A stretch of DNA of 8,911 bases, taken from Omnitrophica bacterium RIFCSPLOWO2_01_FULL_45_10. GTDB taxonomy: Bacteria > Omnitrophota > Gorgyraeia > 2-01-FULL-45-10. Both the position numbers and the translations under genes were made by a program. The DNA is taken from contig MHFL01000005.1 of assembly GCA_001804165.1 (NCBI GenBank), forward strand, positions 26,999 through 35,909, read 5' to 3'. The notes beneath the pieces are model-generated. The model was not told where the DNA came from and made no database searches. It was given only the letters and a program-made list of their open reading frames with translations. Position 1 is the first letter of the stretch. The number at the start of each line of letters is the position of its first letter. This document shows, in pieces, positions 6,038 through 8,911 of the stretch.

Positions 6038-7212
6038 GCCCGATTCATAACCTCAATGATTTTATACAGTTTTTTTTCTTCTGCTTGCGGATGAACCGGA
6101 AGCGTTAAAAGATGGTCCGCGATATAATTCGCGCATGGAAAATCTCGCCTTTTATACCCGATGTCAAACATATGATGGAGAGGGCGCATATACATCCGAG
6201 ACGCCTCTATTCCCGCCGCCCACAATTCTTCCCGCGCGACATCCCTATTTTTTAAGTCCTTAAATAGGATCGGCAGACGGTTAAACACCGGCCGCGAATC
6301 TTTTAAAATCTTCGGCAAACTTATCGAGTCCTTCTCTTTTAATCCATCGAGCAAAAACGAGCCATTATCATGTCTTTTCGAAAAAAATCCTTCGCTCTTT
6401 TCCATCAAAAGCGAGCCTAATCCAGCGTGTAAATCGCTTATCCTTTTAATCGAAATATCCCGGGGGGGCGCGGTATCTTTAAAACGTGATATGATTGGAA
6501 ATCCCAGCCCGTATATAAATGGCTTAACCGATAAAGAGAACGCGAGGATCTTAAGAGTATGCGTGAATTTAGAAATACGGTTCTCTTTTTTTAGATCGCG
6601 CAGTTCTTTTCCAATAGCCGCGGCTATCCCGTCATCATTCGTCGCTATAGAGCCGCCGCCGTAAAGGGCAAGGTTCTTCCCCCGGTTAAAACTGAAAAAA
6701 CTGATCTTCCCGAAACTACCTGTGTGACGGCCATCCAGAGAGCTCCCCATCGACTGCGCGCAATCCTCGATCAGAATGACGTCGCGCGGCAGTTTTTGCT
6801 GTAAGGACCTGATATCTTTAACGACGAGTCCAAACATGTGAACTGCCGCAACGGCTAAAGTATCTTTTGAGATCGCGTTGAAGAGAGATTCTTCAGAAAG
6901 ATTAAAATCATCTTGAGAAACATCGCATAACACAGGCTTCAGGCCCGCCTTTATTACGCTAACGACGAGACTCCCCGCCGTATATGCCGGTAAAATAAAC
7001 TCTTTTCTCCCCGACCTCTCTTTTAGTATTTTAAGGATGATATAAAAAGAAGCTGTCCCGGAGTTCGTTAAATGGATGTGTCTGGCCTGCGCAAGGCCGG
7101 CTAACGCGCGGCTAAACTCACCGATAACACATTCCTTTTCCATCCGGCTGAAAACAGACATTAAATCTTTATAAGTGACGCTGGAACCTATGATAGGGAC
7201 TTTATATACCAT
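6034..7212 (-). CDS. DegT/DnrJ/EryC1/StrS family PLP-dependent aminotransferase
   Basis: The 392-residue protein (from the chosen ATG) belongs to the fold-type I, PLP-dependent sugar aminotransferases, which place an amino group on a nucleotide-linked keto-sugar. Visible landmarks are NSGTAS (50-55, phosphate binding), EDCAQSMGS (149-157, with the Asp and Gln that hold the PLP ring) and SFNRGKNLALYGGG (174-187), where K179 is the expected Schiff-base lysine. Since this Lys is kept, it is not a ColD-type dehydratase, which has His there. A TTG at 7225-7227 opens the frame five codons earlier but overlaps the GAGG that serves the ATG nine bases downstream, so ATG 7210-7212 is preferred. It overlaps the methyltransferase gene by 11 bases. 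With the GDP-mannose dehydratase in the same operon, GDP-4-keto-6-deoxymannose is a possible substrate, but the N-terminal region looks divergent and the substrate is not settled. Confidence 0.9.
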   Translation of the reverse strand: MVYKVPIIGSSVTYKDLMSVFSRMEKECVIGEFSRALAGLAQARHIHLTNSGTASFYIILKILKERSGRKEFILPAYTAGSLVVSVIKAGLKPVLCDVSQDDFNLSEESLFNAISKDTLAVAAVHMFGLVVKDIRSLQQKLPRDVILIEDCAQSMGSSLDGRHTGSFGKISFFSFNRGKNLALYGGGSIATNDDGIAAAIGKELRDLKKENRISKFTHTLKILAFSLSVKPFIYGLGFPIISRFKDTAPPRDISIKRISDLHAGLGSLLMEKSEGFFSKRHDNGSFLLDGLKEKDSISLPKILKDSRPVFNRLPILFKDLKNRDVAREELWAAGIEASRMYMRPLHHMFDIGYKRRDFPCANYIADHLLTLPVHPQAEEKKLYKIIEVMNRA

Positions 7213-7873
7213 TATTTTTCGCCTCAATGATGTTAATGGGCGACAGCCATTTTAATGGAAAACCTAAAAATTTTCTTTTGACGATCTTAAAATTCAAACT
7301 TCTCAAAATAGATTCGACCTCTCCGGGATGATAGGCAGTCAAAGGAAGACCTTCGAGCGTATTATCGTAATGCCGCGCAAGGCGGTATTTAAGTCTGAGG
7401 AGAGGATTTGCGGCGTTACGAAAATCGAATATTATAGCGCCTGACGGTTTACACACTCGCTTTATCTCTTGCAGCACAGATTTCAGGGTTTCTGCGGAAT
7501 CCATATTCAAAAATACATTAACGCATACAACGACATCAAAAAAACCATTTTCAAACGACATCTTAGAGGCATCCTGCAGGGATAATGTTACGCGTTTAAT
7601 ACCTCTATTGTCGCATCTATTTTGCGCTTCCTTTAACCGAGTCTCATTGTTATCTATTCCCCACAATCTTGCTCCGGGACAGCGCGCTCTAGCGAGTTTG
7701 AGCAAAAAGAAACCTTCGCCGCAGCCTATTTCAAGAAGGTTTCCGTTTGACTCTCGGCATAAAGCAAAGGCCTCTTGTCTTACCATATCCTGCCAATAGC
7801 CGGCAGAATATTCGCCCCTCTCTTCCGGATCGGAACATTTGCGATGAAACCACTCGTACATTTTTTTCAGCAT
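7202..7873 (-). CDS. Class I SAM-dependent methyltransferase
   Basis: This 223-residue protein has a Rossmann-like methyltransferase core. Motif I is LLEIGCGEGFF (46-56), the acidic residue at the end of strand two is D74 in GIDNN, QDASKM (100-105) matches the motif II-III area, and FDVVVCVNVFLNM (112-124) is the strand-four block. A lid-like basic stretch RLKYRLARHYDN and an LPLTAYHPGEVESIL helix follow, as in methyltransferase type 11/25 proteins. It is probably cytoplasmic. In this operon it may O- or N-methylate a sugar residue, but the acceptor cannot be read from sequence. The ATG at 7871-7873 has only a weak AGG upstream; a second ATG at 7859-7861 is possible and would remove four residues. 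It lies 17 bases after the GT9 stop. Confidence 0.88.
   Translation of the reverse strand: MLKKMYEWFHRKCSDPEERGEYSAGYWQDMVRQEAFALCRESNGNLLEIGCGEGFFLLKLARARCPGARLWGIDNNETRLKEAQNRCDNRGIKRVTLSLQDASKMSFENGFFDVVVCVNVFLNMDSAETLKSVLQEIKRVCKPSGAIIFDFRNAANPLLRLKYRLARHYDNTLEGLPLTAYHPGEVESILRSLNFKIVKRKFLGFPLKWLSPINIIEAKNNGI
7222..7225 (-). promoter_or_regulatory. Ribosome binding site that decides the aminotransferase start
   Basis: GAGG on the minus strand lies nine bases from ATG 7210-7212. It overlaps the in-frame TTG at 7225-7227, which therefore cannot use it. It lies within the 3' end of the methyltransferase gene. Confidence 0.6.
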
Positions 7874-7890
7874 ATTAAATAAACCTAATC

Positions 7891-8911
7891 CTATGTCGTA
7901 GGGCAGGTTTTGGTTCGACTTCGCTCACCATCCCTCGAACCATCCCGAGCTTGTCGAGGAAAAACCTGCCCTACGCCTATTTTTTCATTCAGCAATTTTA
8001 ATGCCGCCGGGATTACTTCTGCCGGCGATATTGCCTTCAGGCATTTAATCGATTTGCATCTCTCCCTGTCACAGGGCGAACAATCTGTTTCTTTCCTGAA
8101 AACGATTGCTTGAGCAAAAATAGCGCGGGGGTCAAAACGTTCAATATAACCCGGGCCGAAGATCGCTATCAAGGGCGTCTTCAGGGCCGCCGCTATATGC
8201 ATGGGGGCGCTATCATTAGCGATATAAAGCCGGCATCTTTTTATTAAAGCGGCGAGCTCTCTTATATTAAATTTGCCCATACTATTCAATATGGTCAGCC
8301 TCTTACCGGCCATTCTTATTAATCCTTCCGCCAGACGCGTCTCCTCGCGTGTACCTGTGACGACAAAAAAAACCTTGTGATCTATTTTGTCGCGTATCGT
8401 CTCTAAAACCTCGTAAAAATTTTCGATGGGCCACCTGTGAGAGGGTTTCCCGCCGGGATGTATGCCTATAAAAACGTCTCTCTCTGAAACGCCGTTCTTT
8501 TCTAAAATCTTATCGATCCTTTTTAAACTATCCCTATCGATATAAAAGTCTATCTTCCTGTCATAAACATCCGCGTTGAGCATCTCGATCGTATCGATGT
8601 CATAGGCCGCTTCATGTTTATTACCTATCGTCGTTTCGGGAATCGAGATATCAAAAAATTCACCTCTTCCATCGGTATTCCTGCCTGCGGTCAACGCGGG
8701 CCTAATGATAGAGAATAGGCGCTTGAGCCGAGACGCGCTCCGTTTTGAGAGAATAGTGCGCATATTGACCGCCAGGTCAAACCTTTTCTTTCTCAACGCC
8801 AATATGGTTCTTAAATTTCTGAATAAGGCGACGGGGCCGCAGCCTGTATAAAGAATGAAGACTTCGTCTAAAAATGGCTGAGTATTAGCAAGTTCTGAGA
8901 CACTACTGAAT
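7891..8911 (-). CDS. Glycosyltransferase family 9 (heptosyltransferase-like), 5' end beyond window, with repeat-derived C-terminal tail
   Basis: The frame stays open to the right edge, giving 339 visible residues; TTG codons inside it (for example 8800-8802) are not starts, because DEVFILYTG and RKKRFDLAVNMR upstream and around them belong to the family's N-terminal domain. GT9 enzymes such as LPS heptosyltransferases transfer heptose or related sugars from ADP- or nucleotide donors to core lipopolysaccharide. The C-terminal donor domain shows GIHPGG (149-154), RWPIENF, and ANDSAPMHIAAALKTPLI (231-248). It also has a Cys set at 277, 280, 285 and 290 often seen in this family. The normal domain seems to end at about ALKLLNEKIG. 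The last 27 residues are encoded almost wholly by a palindromic element at 7897-7975, and the stop is TAG. Donor and acceptor are unknown. Confidence 0.9.
   Translation of the reverse strand, partial: FSSVSELANTQPFLDEVFILYTGCGPVALFRNLRTILALRKKRFDLAVNMRTILSKRSASRLKRLFSIIRPALTAGRNTDGRGEFFDISIPETTIGNKHEAAYDIDTIEMLNADVYDRKIDFYIDRDSLKRIDKILEKNGVSERDVFIGIHPGGKPSHRWPIENFYEVLETIRDKIDHKVFFVVTGTREETRLAEGLIRMAGKRLTILNSMGKFNIRELAALIKRCRLYIANDSAPMHIAAALKTPLIAIFGPGYIERFDPRAIFAQAIVFRKETDCSPCDRERCKSIKCLKAISPAEVIPAALKLLNEKIGVGQVFPRQARDGSRDGERSRTKTCPTT
7897..7975. repeat. 79-base palindromic element (REP/MITE-like) at the 3' end of the GT9 gene
   Basis: The ends form a perfect 15-base inverted repeat, CGTAGGGCAGGTTTT at 7897-7911 and its complement at 7961-7975. 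The interior holds further complementary pieces, for example GGTTCGA at 7912-7918 with TCGAACC at 7935-7941, GCTC at 7923-7926 with GAGC at 7947-7950, and CCTCGA at 7933-7938 with TCGAGG at 7954-7959, so a branched hairpin is possible. It carries no gene. The interior resembles the dispersed TTCGAC...GAGC...GTCGA palindromes I recall from several bacterial genomes. No T-run follows on the minus strand, so it is not a standard intrinsic terminator. It could still protect mRNA ends or affect downstream expression. Confidence 0.87.

Noticed and set aside
6463..6473. G-run in the aminotransferase gene as a frameshift or slippage site
   Set aside because: The frame reads smoothly across it as TAPPRD with family-like sequence on both sides, so no frameshift is indicated.
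6034..7212. ColD-type GDP-4-keto-6-deoxymannose 3-dehydratase (colitose route)
   Set aside because: That enzyme has His in place of the PLP-binding Lys; here the Lys is present in NRGKNL.
7897..7975. Palindrome as an intrinsic terminator for the GT9 gene
   Set aside because: It lies within the coding frame and is not followed by a T-run on the transcribed strand; the methyltransferase gene starts 17 bases after the stop.

Overview
The window is a gene-dense stretch in which every supported gene lies on the minus strand, so transcription runs from base 8911 towards base 1. Gene content is envelope and O-antigen type polysaccharide synthesis followed by a small peptide-modification-like cassette. 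A heptosyltransferase-like GT9 enzyme points to a Gram-negative bacterium. Moderate GC, frequent 4-base gene overlaps and dispersed non-coding repeats fit an uncultured lineage (Omnitrophota or a deltaproteobacterial-type anaerobe would fit), but there is no rRNA or marker gene here and I cannot fix the taxon.

Right block, 8911 to 2010: a tightly packed operon in transcription order GT9 glycosyltransferase (5' end outside the window), class I SAM methyltransferase, DegT/DnrJ/EryC1/StrS aminotransferase, radical SAM/SPASM protein, GT4 glycosyltransferase, WbqC-like protein and GDP-mannose 4,6-dehydratase. Gaps are 17 bases or less and several junctions are ATGA stop/start overlaps. Together these genes could make a modified 6-deoxy (possibly amino) sugar and add it to a surface glycan.

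Junction, 1905 to 2009: a 105-base spacer filled largely by a tandem direct repeat of about 30 bases.

Left block, 1904 to 1: a membrane-anchored polysaccharide deacetylase whose reading frame is broken by one in-frame TAG at 1758-1760, then a PqqD-like protein and a radical SAM protein joined by an ATGA overlap. These two resemble, from memory of the families, ScmD and ScmE of the SynChlorMet cassette, a predicted peptide-modifying system whose precursor is unknown. The radical SAM gene runs off the left edge.

The observations most worth a second look are the Scm-like pair, the single in-frame TAG in the deacetylase, and a 79-base palindromic element (7897-7975) at the 3' end of the GT9 gene that is translated as a foreign C-terminal tail.
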